51,475 bases of DNA from Acidobacteriota bacterium. GTDB lineage: Bacteria; Acidobacteriota; Terriglobia; Terriglobales; Acidobacteriaceae. Each line of letters begins with the position of its first letter. Within the stretch, counting starts at the first letter, position 1. The stretch lies in NCBI GenBank assembly GCA_021819585.1, contig JAKAQS010000002.1, positions 1 through 51,475 on the forward strand, read 5' to 3'. The notes under the pieces were generated by a model, which ran no database searches, was not told where the DNA came from, and worked only from the letters and a program-made list of their open reading frames with translations. The position numbers and the translations under genes are program-made. Shown one piece after another: positions 9,123 to 17,433 of the stretch.

Positions 9123-10148
9123 ATGGGCAAGACGCTGGTGGCCCTTCTCTGCTTCACGATGGCGTGTGCCTCGGCCCATGCGGCCGTGGCTCTATTGATG
9201 GAAGAACCCTATGGGTTCTTCGGAGCGGTCAATCCTACCGGACACGCCGCGATCTATCTCAACCATGTCTGCGCGGAGACGCCCCTCCAGCTTCGACCTT
9301 GCCATGACGGCGAGTATGGCGTGGTCATCAGCCGTTATCACAAGATCGACGGCTATGACTGGATCGCCATTCCGTTGCTGGGATACCTCTACGCGGTCGA
9401 TCACTTGGACCAGGTCCCGGCCACTTCCGATCACGCCCAGATGCTGGCCCTCCAGAATGCCTATCGCAGAGAGCATCTGCTGACGCTGGCTCCGGACCAC
9501 AAGGGCCATTCTCCCAGAGGAGAGTGGATCCAGTTGGTAGGGGAGTCTTACATCCGAACCATCTATGGTTTTCAGTTCGACAGCACGCCGGAAGAGGATG
9601 AGCGGTTTATCGCCCTCTTCAATGACCGCAGAAATATCGGGCACTTCAATCTGTTCTTTCACAACTGCGCGGACTTTTCGCGGGTAGTGCTGAATACGTA
9701 CATGCCGCACTCGGTCCATCGCAACTTCATCGCCGATGTCGGGCTGATGACCCCCAAGCAGGTGGCGCGATCTCTGATGGAGTACGACCGGAAGAACCCC
9801 CAGCTTCACATGCAGGTCTTTGTCATTCCCCAGGCGCCCGGGCCGATTCCCCGCAGCCACCCCGTGGATGGCGTGGCCGAGTCGTTGGTCAAGAGCAAGA
9901 AGTACATCATTCCTCTGGCGGTCCTGAACCCCGAGTTGGCTGGCGGAGCGGTGGTGGCCTACCTGGCCGATGGGCGTATGCAGTTGCCCACCAGCGCCAC
10001 GGTCTTTCACCCCGCCGACGAGAGAGTCAGCGGAGTTCCGGACCCTCCCGCAAGGCCATCCCTAGTGACTCCACTGCCCGAGGCAATTACCGAAACGGCC
10101 TATCAGGCCGAGGACCATCCCTGGACGAGCGGCTCCGCACTGCCTTAA
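9123..10148 (+). CDS. Secreted permuted papain-fold (YiiX/NlpC-P60-like) protein
   Basis: Predicted periplasmic or secreted hydrolase of the permuted papain-like fold. The start at 9123 gives a clean signal peptide (MGKTLVALLCFTMACASAHA); the ORF-track start at 8709 does not. The proposed catalytic residues are seen in permuted order: His in NPTGHAAIYLN (His41) precedes Cys in FFHNCADFSRVV (Cys182), as in YiiX/LRAT-like and permuted NlpC/P60 amidases, which cut amide or thioester bonds in lipids, peptidoglycan or peptides. The C-terminal third (about 225-341) is Pro-rich and without a clear domain. A GC-rich hairpin follows 46 bases after the stop. Ribosome site before the ATG is weak; a TTG at 9105 is the alternative start. 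Substrate unknown. Confidence 0.82.
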   Translation: MGKTLVALLCFTMACASAHAAVALLMEEPYGFFGAVNPTGHAAIYLNHVCAETPLQLRPCHDGEYGVVISRYHKIDGYDWIAIPLLGYLYAVDHLDQVPATSDHAQMLALQNAYRREHLLTLAPDHKGHSPRGEWIQLVGESYIRTIYGFQFDSTPEEDERFIALFNDRRNIGHFNLFFHNCADFSRVVLNTYMPHSVHRNFIADVGLMTPKQVARSLMEYDRKNPQLHMQVFVIPQAPGPIPRSHPVDGVAESLVKSKKYIIPLAVLNPELAGGAVVAYLADGRMQLPTSATVFHPADERVSGVPDPPARPSLVTPLPEAITETAYQAEDHPWTSGSALP

Positions 10149-10194
10149 CTTGATAGCCTCCGGGCAAGGCTCTGATCTTCGCCAGACAGATAAA

Positions 10195-10218
10195 GCGCCT
10201 GTGCAGGTGTACAGGCGC
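10195..10218 (+). terminator. Perfect 8-bp hairpin after the papain-fold gene
   Basis: GCGCCTGT, an 8-base loop and ACAGGCGC form a perfect stem 46 bases downstream of the stop at 10148. No U-tract follows (CCCC instead), so if it ends transcription it is not a classic intrinsic terminator. It could also be an RNA-stabilising or dispersed repeat hairpin. Confidence 0.5.
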
Positions 10219-10441
10219 CCCTTGGCGGAGGCTCTGTCATTCCCCTCTTCGGTATAACTCCCTTTCCAGACTCGGCTCCGCATCTCATCACCGGGGAAAC
10301 TGCCCTAGAATGTCTGGTAGGGTGTCCCCTGCGGGAGCCGCGGGAGCGGAGGGGGGAACCCGAGGGATCGGAGCCGATGTATTGGAGCCGCACCTGCCTT
10401 CGCCCGAGGTTCTCCGCTCCTTGAAGAAGAGGGAAAAGACG

Positions 10442-11296
10442 ATGGAACTCACGGCCAAATCGCAGCTTTTGCAATCCAGGCTGGGAGAGCTTTCGTCTCT
10501 GCTGGTGGCCTACTCCGGAGGAACGGATTCGGCTTATCTGGCCTTCGCCGCGCACCAGGTTCTGGGCCGGCGAATGCTGGCGGTGATTGCCGACTCGCCA
10601 TCCCTCCCCCGCCGCGAGTTGGGCGACGCCCTGGCATTTGCCCAGCATCATGGGATTCCGGTCCAATCCATCCAGACTCGCGAGATGGAAGACCCGGCCT
10701 ATGCCCGCAATGACACGCAGCGCTGCTTCCACTGCAAGAGCGAGTTGTTCACCCAGATGGAACAGGCGCGCCGGCAACTGGGATTCCAACACCTGGCCTA
10801 TGGCATGAACCTGGATGATTGCAGCGAGTTCCGGCCCGGCCGGCGGGCCGCCGAAACCCTTGGAGTCCTGGCCCCGCTGGCAGAGGCCAAATTGCGCAAA
10901 GCGGAGATTCGAACCTTGGCTCGGCAGGCCGGGCTGGAGATCGCCGATAAACCGGCCAGCGCCTGTCTGTCCTCGCGCATCGAGTATGGCCGAAGTGTCA
11001 CCCCTGAGAATCTTGCTCAGGTGGAGCGCGCCGAGGAGGCCTTGCACGGCCTGGGATTTCCTCAGGTTCGGGTTCGCCACCACGGACCGCTGGCGCGCGT
11101 GGAGATCGCCCGCCAGGATCTGCCCCGAGCCCTGTCGCTCTCTGTGCTGGATGACATTACCGAAGCGGTGCGCAGCGCAGGATTTCTCTATGTCACGCTG
11201 GACACCCAGGGCTATCGTTCCGGCTCGATGAACGATGTGCTGCCGGTCTCGGCCCTCGCCGCGCCACCCAAGACGGCGCCCGAAGAACCGCTATAG
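10442..11296 (+). CDS. larE: LarE, ATP-dependent sacrificial sulfur transferase
   Basis: Adds sulfur to pyridinium-3,5-biscarboxylic acid mononucleotide in two steps to make the bis-thiocarboxylate precursor of the nickel-pincer nucleotide (NPN) cofactor. The 284-residue protein has the PP-loop ATP pyrophosphatase motif AYSGGTDSAYL (residues 23-33), CFHCKSELF near residue 95, and KPASACLSSRIEYG with Cys175, which aligns with the sacrificial Cys176 of Lactiplantibacillus LarE. Only one Cys is present in that loop, as in the sacrificial single-Cys type rather than the three-Cys iron-sulfur type. The start is the ATG at 10442 (AGAGGGA upstream); the track start at 10310 adds low-complexity sequence. 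It is the first gene of larE-larC-larB, with 59 bases to larC. Confidence 0.95.
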   Translation: MELTAKSQLLQSRLGELSSLLVAYSGGTDSAYLAFAAHQVLGRRMLAVIADSPSLPRRELGDALAFAQHHGIPVQSIQTREMEDPAYARNDTQRCFHCKSELFTQMEQARRQLGFQHLAYGMNLDDCSEFRPGRRAAETLGVLAPLAEAKLRKAEIRTLARQAGLEIADKPASACLSSRIEYGRSVTPENLAQVERAEEALHGLGFPQVRVRHHGPLARVEIARQDLPRALSLSVLDDITEAVRSAGFLYVTLDTQGYRSGSMNDVLPVSALAAPPKTAPEEPL

Positions 11297-11355
11297 TGAG
11301 GAGAGCATACCGGGACTGCGAAGAAGCTCACCGCACCACCCGTGAGAGAGAGTTC

Positions 11356-12798
11356 ATGCGGATTGCCTATCTTGATTGTTTCGCCGGCATCTCCGGCGAT
11401 ATGTTTCTGGGCGCGCTGATGGACGCGGGCGCCCCGGCCAAAGCGCTGGAGCAGGCCGTTGAAGCACTGAGCATTGGGGCCAGTCTCAGCGTCGAGCGAG
11501 TGGATCGAAGCGGGATCTCCTGCACCCGAGTGCGCGTGCTGGAGGGAGGTCAGCCGGTCGAGGCCGGCGAGCCCGTCTCTGAACAAGCCGACTCCCTTGC
11601 GCACACCCATCCCCATGCTCATCCTCATACCCATACCCATACCCACAGCGACTCTCACGCTCCTGCCCAAGCCCCGCCGCGCGCTCCAGCCGGCGGCTCC
11701 GCGCCGGGACACTCACACAGTCATGGACGCTCGCTGAGGGTGATTCGCGATCTGATCCAGAGGTCTTCGCTAACCCAACCCGTCCAGCTTCGGGCGTTAC
11801 GAGCCTTCGAGTTGTTGGCGGCCTCTGAGGCCAGGATCCACAACGTCGGCCTGGAAGAGATTCACTTTCACGAGGTGGGAGCGGTCGATGCGATCGTCGA
11901 TATCGTCGCCTGCTGCGCCGGGATCGAAGCTCTCCAGATCGATGCCTGGTACTGCTCGGCGCTCAACGTGGGTTCTGGGACCGTGGTGTGCGCTCACGGA
12001 ACATTCCCGGTTCCGGCGCCGGCTACGGCGGATCTGCTGCGCGGCCTCCCGACCTACTCCGCCCACGTGCAGCAGGAGCTAGTGACCCCAACCGGCGCGG
12101 CGCTGCTGCGGGCTCTGGAGCCCATCTTTGGGGCGCAGCCCCGCATGCGGGTGCGGCAGATCGGTTACGGCGCCGGCTCACGCAATCCCGCAAGGTTTCC
12201 CAATGCGCTGCGCCTGAGCCTGGGTGATGCTGCCGAGCCCGACATGCTGCCGGACACCGCAACCCAGACCACTTCACACCGAGCCGACATCAGCGTCCTG
12301 GAGACCGCCCTCGACGATCTCTCTCCACAGATCCTCTCCTGGGTAGCCGAGTCGGCGCTGGCCGCCGGAGCGCTGGATGCGATGCTGACCCCGGTGATCA
12401 TGAAGAAGGGAAGGCCCGGCACTCTGCTCACCGTGTTGTGCCACCCTGAGCAGAGCCAGGCTCTGGAACAGTTGCTGCTCCGCCAGACCAGCACACTCGG
12501 GGTGCGCGTACGCCAGGACCAGAGGCTGAGCCTGGAACGCCACCACATCTCCGTATCCACACCCTATGGCGAGATCCGCATCAAGGTGGGAGAGCAGGCG
12601 GGCGAGGAGTTGAACGCAGCCCCGGAGTTTGAGGACTGCCGAGCGGCGGCGGAGCGTTGCCAGGCTCCTCTGAAGCTCGTTCAGCAAGCTGCCATCGCCG
12701 CTTATGTGCAGAGGATGCGCGGCCCGCAGGTTCCCAGCGATCCAAGCGTTGCCGGCGCTGCGAACCTGGTCCGGCCGGGAGACACCTCCAGCCTATGA
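11356..12798 (+). CDS. larC: LarC, nickel insertion protein of the NPN cofactor
   Basis: CTP-dependent cyclometallase that inserts nickel into the bis-thiocarboxylate nucleotide to finish the NPN cofactor. The protein (480 aa) opens with YLDCFAGISGDMFLGALMDA, the LarC/DUF111 signature, and continues through ARIHNVGLEEIHFHEVGAVD. A His-rich insert (about residues 83-123; runs of HTHPHAHPHTHTHTH and HSHSHG) is a likely nickel-binding or storage stretch. In Lactiplantibacillus, larC is split and joined by a programmed frameshift; here it is one continuous frame. The ATG at 11356 starts the conserved motif with GAGAG upstream; the GTG at 11296 overlapping larE is the alternative. The stop overlaps the larB start by 4 bases, implying translational coupling. 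Confidence 0.95.
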   Translation: MRIAYLDCFAGISGDMFLGALMDAGAPAKALEQAVEALSIGASLSVERVDRSGISCTRVRVLEGGQPVEAGEPVSEQADSLAHTHPHAHPHTHTHTHSDSHAPAQAPPRAPAGGSAPGHSHSHGRSLRVIRDLIQRSSLTQPVQLRALRAFELLAASEARIHNVGLEEIHFHEVGAVDAIVDIVACCAGIEALQIDAWYCSALNVGSGTVVCAHGTFPVPAPATADLLRGLPTYSAHVQQELVTPTGAALLRALEPIFGAQPRMRVRQIGYGAGSRNPARFPNALRLSLGDAAEPDMLPDTATQTTSHRADISVLETALDDLSPQILSWVAESALAAGALDAMLTPVIMKKGRPGTLLTVLCHPEQSQALEQLLLRQTSTLGVRVRQDQRLSLERHHISVSTPYGEIRIKVGEQAGEELNAAPEFEDCRAAAERCQAPLKLVQQAAIAAYVQRMRGPQVPSDPSVAGAANLVRPGDTSSL

Positions 12799-13592
12799 CT
12801 CCCGTGGCGTTATTGCAGCTTCTCTCCGCCGTGGAGCGTGGCGAGATCTCCTCCGCCGATGCCCTCCAGCGTCTCTCCAGGCTTCCGTTTGAGGATCTGG
12901 GAGATGCCCGGGTTGATCATCATCGCAGCCTGCGCAGCGGGCTTCCGGAGGTGATCTTTGCCCAGGGCAAAACCCGGGAGCAGACCGTGGCCATCTTCCA
13001 AAGCCTGCTGGGCGACGGCGTGGATGTGCTGGCGACCCGCGTTGATCCTGAGACGGCCAAGGAACTGCTGAGGAGATTTCCGCGCGCCATGCACCATCCC
13101 GCGGCGCGCGCCGTCAGCCTTCGTCAGACCGCAGCGCCCACTGCGGATGCCGAGGGCGACAACGCCGGCCAGGGCAGGATCGCCGTTGTCTGCGCCGGAA
13201 CCAGTGACGTGCCTGTGGCGGAGGAAGCCGCGGTGACTGTGGAGACCTTTGGAGCGCAGGTGACCCGGATCTATGACGCCGGTGTGGCGGGCCTGCATCG
13301 CTTGCTGGCGGCGCGGGAGGATCTGCTGGCTGCCGATGTGGTCGTGGTCTGCGCCGGAATGGAAGGCGCTCTGCCCTCCGTAGTGGGCGGCCTGGTAGGG
13401 GTTCCGGTGATTGCGGTGCCGACCTCGGTCGGGTACGGGGGATCTTTCGGCGGCGCGACGGCGCTGCTCGGCATGCTCAACTCCTGCAGCCCGAATGTGG
13501 TGGTCGTGAACATCGATAACGGCTTTGGCGCAGCCTACAGTGCTGTGCTGATCGCCAGAACAGCGCATGCCCGATCCCAGCCCAGGGAGTAA
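12795..13592 (+). CDS. larB: LarB, pyridinium-3,5-biscarboxylic acid mononucleotide synthase
   Basis: Carboxylates nicotinic acid adenine dinucleotide and hydrolyses it to P2CMN, the first step of NPN cofactor synthesis. The 265-residue protein has the PurE/NCAIR-mutase-like C-terminal domain: IAVVCAGTSDVPVAEEAAVT (about residue 132), VVVCAGMEGALPSVVGGLV, and TSVGYGGSFGGATALLGMLN. The N-terminal 100 residues match the LarB-specific helical region (GLPEVIFAQGKT). The ATG overlaps the larC stop (ATGA), so it is coupled to larC; the track start at 12657 reads through larC in another frame. No lactate racemase (larA) or nickel transporter is adjacent, so the cofactor must serve a LarA-family enzyme elsewhere. 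Confidence 0.95.
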   Translation: MTPVALLQLLSAVERGEISSADALQRLSRLPFEDLGDARVDHHRSLRSGLPEVIFAQGKTREQTVAIFQSLLGDGVDVLATRVDPETAKELLRRFPRAMHHPAARAVSLRQTAAPTADAEGDNAGQGRIAVVCAGTSDVPVAEEAAVTVETFGAQVTRIYDAGVAGLHRLLAAREDLLAADVVVVCAGMEGALPSVVGGLVGVPVIAVPTSVGYGGSFGGATALLGMLNSCSPNVVVVNIDNGFGAAYSAVLIARTAHARSQPRE

Positions 13593-13915
13593 GGCAATCC
13601 TCTCTCCAGCGGAGCATGCAGCTTCGATGGAGATCTGATCGAGCGTCGCGATCCATGGCCTTCCCTGCCGAGGCAAGACGCCGCTGAGCGCACCCCGTCT
13701 TGATCGCAATCCCCTGCAATTCTGCACGAACGTCTCCTGCCCGCCCTGGCCGTTCGCGGCCGTGCGACTCATGGCGCGGCGGTCCACCCGCCCGAGGTGA
13801 CGACAGTCACAGACCGAACCGGTCACCGGTGCAAGGCTTGGTCCAGAGATCATTTGAGTTGGCCAATGCGCTCACCCAGGCTTATGATGGGTGCTCCGCC
13901 TGATCAGGAGTACAC
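13593..13915. other. 323-base intergenic stretch, nothing recognised
   Basis: Between larB and the cytochrome c gene only short shadow frames occur. The stretch likely contains the end of the lar transcript and the promoter of the cytochrome gene; no clear hairpin or promoter boxes were picked out by eye. The AGGAG of the cytochrome gene lies at its 3' end. Confidence 0.45.
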
Positions 13916-14392
13916 ATGACGCCCAAGCCGCTTTTTCTGCTGTCGATCCTGCCGTTGCCAGTCTTGCTGCTGTCGATCCTGCTCCGGCCCGGCGCGCAGA
14001 CGCAACAACAGCCGCCGGCCACCACGCCGGCCACGACTTCAACCACGACCACCACAACCACTCCGGCAGCCACCATTCCAGCCGCAGCCCTGCGGATGGT
14101 GAACCCTGTCAAGCCTACACCGCAGAGCCTGGCTCACGCCAAGGCGATCTACGGGTATGATTGCGCGATGTGCCACGGCGACAACGGGAATGGCCATGGC
14201 GATCTGGCCGCGCAGATGAAGCTGAGCCTGCCCGACTTGACCAAACCCGCCAGCCTGCAGGGCAAGACGGACGGAGAGCTCTTCTACGTCATCGATAACG
14301 GCCAGGGCGCCATGCCGGCAGAAAACGGGCGGGCCAAGCCGGAAGATATGTGGAATATGGTGGTGCTGGTCCGCTCGTTCTCCCAGCAGTAG
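13916..14392 (+). CDS. Exported class I cytochrome c
   Basis: A small periplasmic electron carrier of 158 residues. An N-terminal hydrophobic segment (about 5-24) acts as signal peptide or anchor. A Pro/Thr-rich linker with a run of Thr (about 30-58) separates it from the heme domain. The heme-binding motif CAMCH lies at residues 83-87, and the probable distal ligand is Met133 in NGQGAMPAENG, the usual layout of cytochrome c class I (cytochrome c553/c6-like). AGGAG sits 7 bases before the ATG. It is alone, between larB and the convergent pyrR, so its redox partner is not indicated by context. Confidence 0.92.
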   Translation: MTPKPLFLLSILPLPVLLLSILLRPGAQTQQQPPATTPATTSTTTTTTTPAATIPAAALRMVNPVKPTPQSLAHAKAIYGYDCAMCHGDNGNGHGDLAAQMKLSLPDLTKPASLQGKTDGELFYVIDNGQGAMPAENGRAKPEDMWNMVVLVRSFSQQ

Positions 14393-14465
14393 GCTCGTTA
14401 CGAGGCAGTCCAAGAGCCGGGAATCTCTCTGCGCGGCAGCGCCGGCCCGGAGCGCCCCGGAGGGG

Positions 14466-15065
14466 TCAATCCACCAACTCGGCCAGCAGAACCTGCTCGT
14501 CCTGATCGATCTCGCGCAGCTTTACCTCGATGATCTCCCGCCGCGAGGTAGGCACGGTGCGCCCGATGTAACGGGCCTCGATGGGCAGCTCGCGATGCCC
14601 GCGATCAATCAGAACCAGCAGTTGCACGCTCTTGGGGCGGCCTTGATCGAAGAGCGCATCCAGCGCCGCTCGCGTGGTGCGGCCAGTGTAAAGAACATCG
14701 TCCATCAGGATAATGTCGCGCCCGTTGACATCGAAGCCGATCTCTCCCTTTTCGACCACCGGGCGGAGGTCTCGGGTGGACAGGTCGTCACGGTAGAAGC
14801 TGATGTCCAGCACGCCGGTCTGCACTGGGGTCTTCTCGATGGTCTCTATCAGTTTGGCGATGCGCTGGGCCAGCGGGACTCCGCGGCGCTTGATGCCCAC
14901 CAGGCCAAGATTTTCGCTTCCATTGTTCCGCTCCACAATCTCATGCGCCAGCCGCACCAGGGTGCGCTCAATCTCCGAGGCGGACATCAGTCTGCCCTTC
15001 TCACGAACCTGCAATCGGCTGGAGGTCGGCGTGGTTTCGGTGGAAGAAGTCGGATCGCTTTTCAT
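14466..15065 (-). CDS. pyrR: PyrR, pyrimidine operon regulator / uracil phosphoribosyltransferase
   Basis: PyrR proteins bind pyr mRNA attenuators in response to UMP and also have uracil phosphoribosyltransferase activity. The PRPP-binding motif DIILMDDVLYTGRTTRAALD is complete, and the family pattern around it (GIKRRGVPLAQRI, VGxLDISFYRDDL-like, LVLIDRGHRELPI, PTSRREIIEVKL) is well kept. The first 25-30 residues are a Ser/Thr-rich extension. I start at the ATG at 15065 (199 aa), which has AGGG about 4 bases upstream; the tandem ATGs at 15077/15074 are alternatives. No pyr biosynthesis gene is next to it here, which leaves its regulatory targets out of view. Confidence 0.93.
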   Translation of the reverse strand: MKSDPTSSTETTPTSSRLQVREKGRLMSASEIERTLVRLAHEIVERNNGSENLGLVGIKRRGVPLAQRIAKLIETIEKTPVQTGVLDISFYRDDLSTRDLRPVVEKGEIGFDVNGRDIILMDDVLYTGRTTRAALDALFDQGRPKSVQLLVLIDRGHRELPIEARYIGRTVPTSRREIIEVKLREIDQDEQVLLAELVD

Positions 15066-15156
15066 TGCCCTCATCATAACAGCGAGCGAACCGTCTCACA
15101 CCCCACCGTCCAGGCAGTACCTGGTGCGAGTACCGGTTGCAGCGTGAGGGTGCGGA

Positions 15157-15189
15157 GCCTCGACGGGAAGCGTCCCGTGAGCCTGAGGC
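15157..15189 (-). terminator. Nested GC-rich hairpin downstream of the zinc-ribbon gene
   Basis: GCCTC...GAGGC enclose ACGGGA-AGCG-TCCCGT, a perfect 6-bp inner stem. It lies about 80 bases downstream of the stop of the minus-strand gene ending at 15269 and before pyrR. No U-tract is visible. Terminator function is plausible but unproven. Confidence 0.4.
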
Positions 15190-15268
15190 CAGTGGATTCA
15201 GAGAGCCAACGGATCCAGTGGCCAGGGGGCTCTCCGCGGCAAGGGTAAGCCGAGCCGGCCGCGAAGAC

Positions 15269-16000
15269 TCAGCTTCGCGCAGAACGCGAGCGGAGATAGC
15301 CGGCAAAGGCTCCGGCCGTGGCCGAGTAAGCCAGGTATAGCAACAGGCAGAGGAAGATGCTGGCCAGCAGAATGCCGGCGCGAAACTCCGGTACCGCGAG
15401 CATATCGGTGAGCATTCTGGCGGACTGTTGCGACTGGGCCGCGAAGTTCGTGTGCAACTGCTCGAACATCTTGTTGAGTTGAGAGTCGATATCGGCGATC
15501 TCCCCGGCCGAGTGCAGAACAAAACGCTCCAAGACCAAACCAATCGTATTCAGGGATGCGGTGGCCAGGAAGATCGCCAAGGCGGTCAGTATGCCCAGTT
15601 TCGCCCCGAAGCCGGGCGTAATTCTTGTTTGGCGGAAGCGGGAGCTATAGATGCCCAGCACCACGATGGGGGCAGAGAGAAACCAGCAAAAAGAGAGCAG
15701 TGAGACGGGAGCCATAGCGAAGGAGAGCAGTGAGAGCCCTGCGGAGATCGCTCCGGCCAGCGCCGCAGTCTGAATCGCGCCGCGCCAGGCGACCGAATGG
15801 CTGGGCGTGACCAGATGCGCCTCCGACGGAGTAGCCGGGCCGGCCCCACCCTGTTGCGCCGCCATCTGTTCTTCGATTTGGTCGCGCAACTCCTCGGATA
15901 GTCTTACCTGAGGCGCTCCACAACTCCAACAGTAGACCAGATCTCCCTCCTCTTCGCGATGGAGCACGGCGCGGCAACGGGAGCAGATTCGGGCTGTCAC
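15269..16000 (-). CDS. Zinc-ribbon membrane protein of unknown function
   Basis: A 243-residue protein with a short N-terminal zinc ribbon (CSRC ... CWSC, about residues 6-27), a charged linker (about 33-65), and three to four predicted transmembrane segments (about 75-97, 100-117, 132-155 and 208-235). Between the last two lies a helical, polar stretch (EIADIDSQLNKMFEQLHTNF) that could be a coiled coil. This layout of ribbon plus membrane helices is common in bacterial proteins of unknown role. The start appears to be a GTG at 16000 just before the ribbon, with AAAGGA directly upstream; spacing is tight, so the true start may differ. It may share a transcript with the lipoprotein gene upstream at 16094. 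Confidence 0.75.
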   Translation of the reverse strand: MTARICSRCRAVLHREEEGDLVYCWSCGAPQVRLSEELRDQIEEQMAAQQGGAGPATPSEAHLVTPSHSVAWRGAIQTAALAGAISAGLSLLSFAMAPVSLLSFCWFLSAPIVVLGIYSSRFRQTRITPGFGAKLGILTALAIFLATASLNTIGLVLERFVLHSAGEIADIDSQLNKMFEQLHTNFAAQSQQSARMLTDMLAVPEFRAGILLASIFLCLLLYLAYSATAGAFAGYLRSRSARS

Positions 16001-16093
16001 TCCTTTGAAGGTACAGCATTTTCGCCGTTCGGGAAGCAGGGAAAGCAGATCGCCTGACCTTTTGCTCCCTCTTGCGGAGTCCAGGAAGCCAAT

Positions 16094-16756
16094 CTATTCG
16101 CTATCCGATCCGTTCTTGCCGGTGGGCAGGTCGATCGAGACCAGGCTAATCCGCGTTCCGCCATCCCGCTTCTCCACACTCACCACGTGCATCCGCTGCG
16201 GAGAGCCGGCTTGCAGGTCGATCGCCGTCGAGGAGTCTTCGCTGGAGACGGTGACTCCCTTGATGCGTCCACTGCCGGTCCGGACCTTTGCTCGGACGAC
16301 GTACGGGCTATCGTTGCAGGTAAGTCCCTGCGCGGTACGATGCAGTGAACCAACAGGGCTATGGTTACTGCACTCGACGGGCGCACCGTAGCGTGCGGCC
16401 AGATCCTTGCGGTAAAAGGCAAGCACCTTCTGCGCCGAATCGGCGGTCTGGAATTCGGCGATCTTCGCGCCCAGGCGGAAGCTGCCTATGCTCATATGGA
16501 CGTTCGCATTATCACCACCGCCATCCTCACCCTGCACCGGCGTCGCGCCCGGGTAGACGCTGATTCCGGTGCTGACGGCATCTGCACTGCTGCCCGTATT
16601 GACGTTCAGGGAACCGAAGGGTGTCCCGATGCGAACGTCATGCGATCCCTCATGATCATTCTCTGTGACGTGACAGCCAGTGAGTAGAAGGCCGGCCAAG
16701 GGAGCGGCAACGGCCAAAAAGGTCAGCATGGTCAGGATGCGATGGGAGCGATTCAT
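16094..16756 (-). CDS. Predicted lipoprotein of unknown function
   Basis: A 220-residue exported protein with a type II signal sequence: a hydrophobic stretch followed by the lipobox LLLTGC (lipid-modified Cys near residue 28). The mature part has a Gly/Asp-rich segment around residue 75, then an alpha/beta region (EFQTADSAQKVLAFYRKDL) recurring in acidobacterial proteins of unknown role where a p-value-like FYRKDL module repeats. Two Cys (CSNHSP, LTCNDSP) might form a disulfide. The ATG at 16756 with GAAGGA upstream fits the signal peptide better than the track start at 16804. No partner is evident beyond the neighbouring membrane protein on the same strand. Confidence 0.78.
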   Translation of the reverse strand: MNRSHRILTMLTFLAVAAPLAGLLLTGCHVTENDHEGSHDVRIGTPFGSLNVNTGSSADAVSTGISVYPGATPVQGEDGGGDNANVHMSIGSFRLGAKIAEFQTADSAQKVLAFYRKDLAARYGAPVECSNHSPVGSLHRTAQGLTCNDSPYVVRAKVRTGSGRIKGVTVSSEDSSTAIDLQAGSPQRMHVVSVEKRDGGTRISLVSIDLPTGKNGSDSE

Positions 16757-17433
16757 CACGGGAGTCCTTCTGCGCATAGCGGAGACCACCGACTGCCGAG
16801 TCAACTCGTCCTCAACTCATCCTCAACCCGTCGCTCCGCCGCGCGAATGTCTGGTGTACCGGCAGTCTACGCCTCCGGATACGCCGCCAGGGGGAGAAAA
16901 GTTCCTCGCATCCGCATCCTGATCCTGCCTTCGCCCATCGCAAGCTGAGCCGTGGTCCGGTTCCGGCAAGGCATTCCGGCCTTCCACCGCGCTGGAGTCC
17001 TCCTCTGGCGCTCCGGCGCCGGTAGGCCCGCAGCCTCGGGCATCCCCGCCCTTTCAGCCTTCAAATGCATGGCTTGTCTGCACTTCTGGGCCGGGTCGGG
17101 CGCTCCGGATGCTCTCCGGCGCCGCTCTCCGCGCGGATGTAACGAACCAGAGCAAGCCGTTGCTCCGAGGGAGGGCCAGGCGCTCGAGCCGCTCCTTCGT
17201 CCCGCGCGAGCCACCAGAGTAAACTGAACGAGGTGACTTTTGGACAGAGAACGTGCATCGAAAGCTAGAGGCTGGTTGAAGAATGCGGCAAAGCATCCTG
17301 GGAGGCGCATCAATTTGTTCCATGGCGCCAGGGACGCGAACCAGATGGGTTGGCTTCTTGAACAAACCTCTTTTTCTCAAACAACTCCGTAAAGCGCGGC
17401 GAGACGGGGCGCAACTTTCCTCAGAGGATACGA
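16757..17433. other. 677-base gap between divergent lipoprotein and tkt genes
   Basis: No gene is supported. Open frames on both strands are Arg/Pro/Ser-rich and look like GC-driven shadows. The region separates the minus-strand lipoprotein gene from plus-strand tkt, so it must hold both promoters. A TTGAAC near 17357 followed by a pyrimidine-rich stretch is a weak -35 candidate for tkt; no convincing -10 was found. Confidence 0.45.

Noticed and set aside
11593-11740. CCCATAC/CCCATC tandem repeats in larC as a possible CRISPR or satellite
   Set aside because: They encode the His-rich insert of LarC in frame. Units are too short and unspaced for CRISPR.
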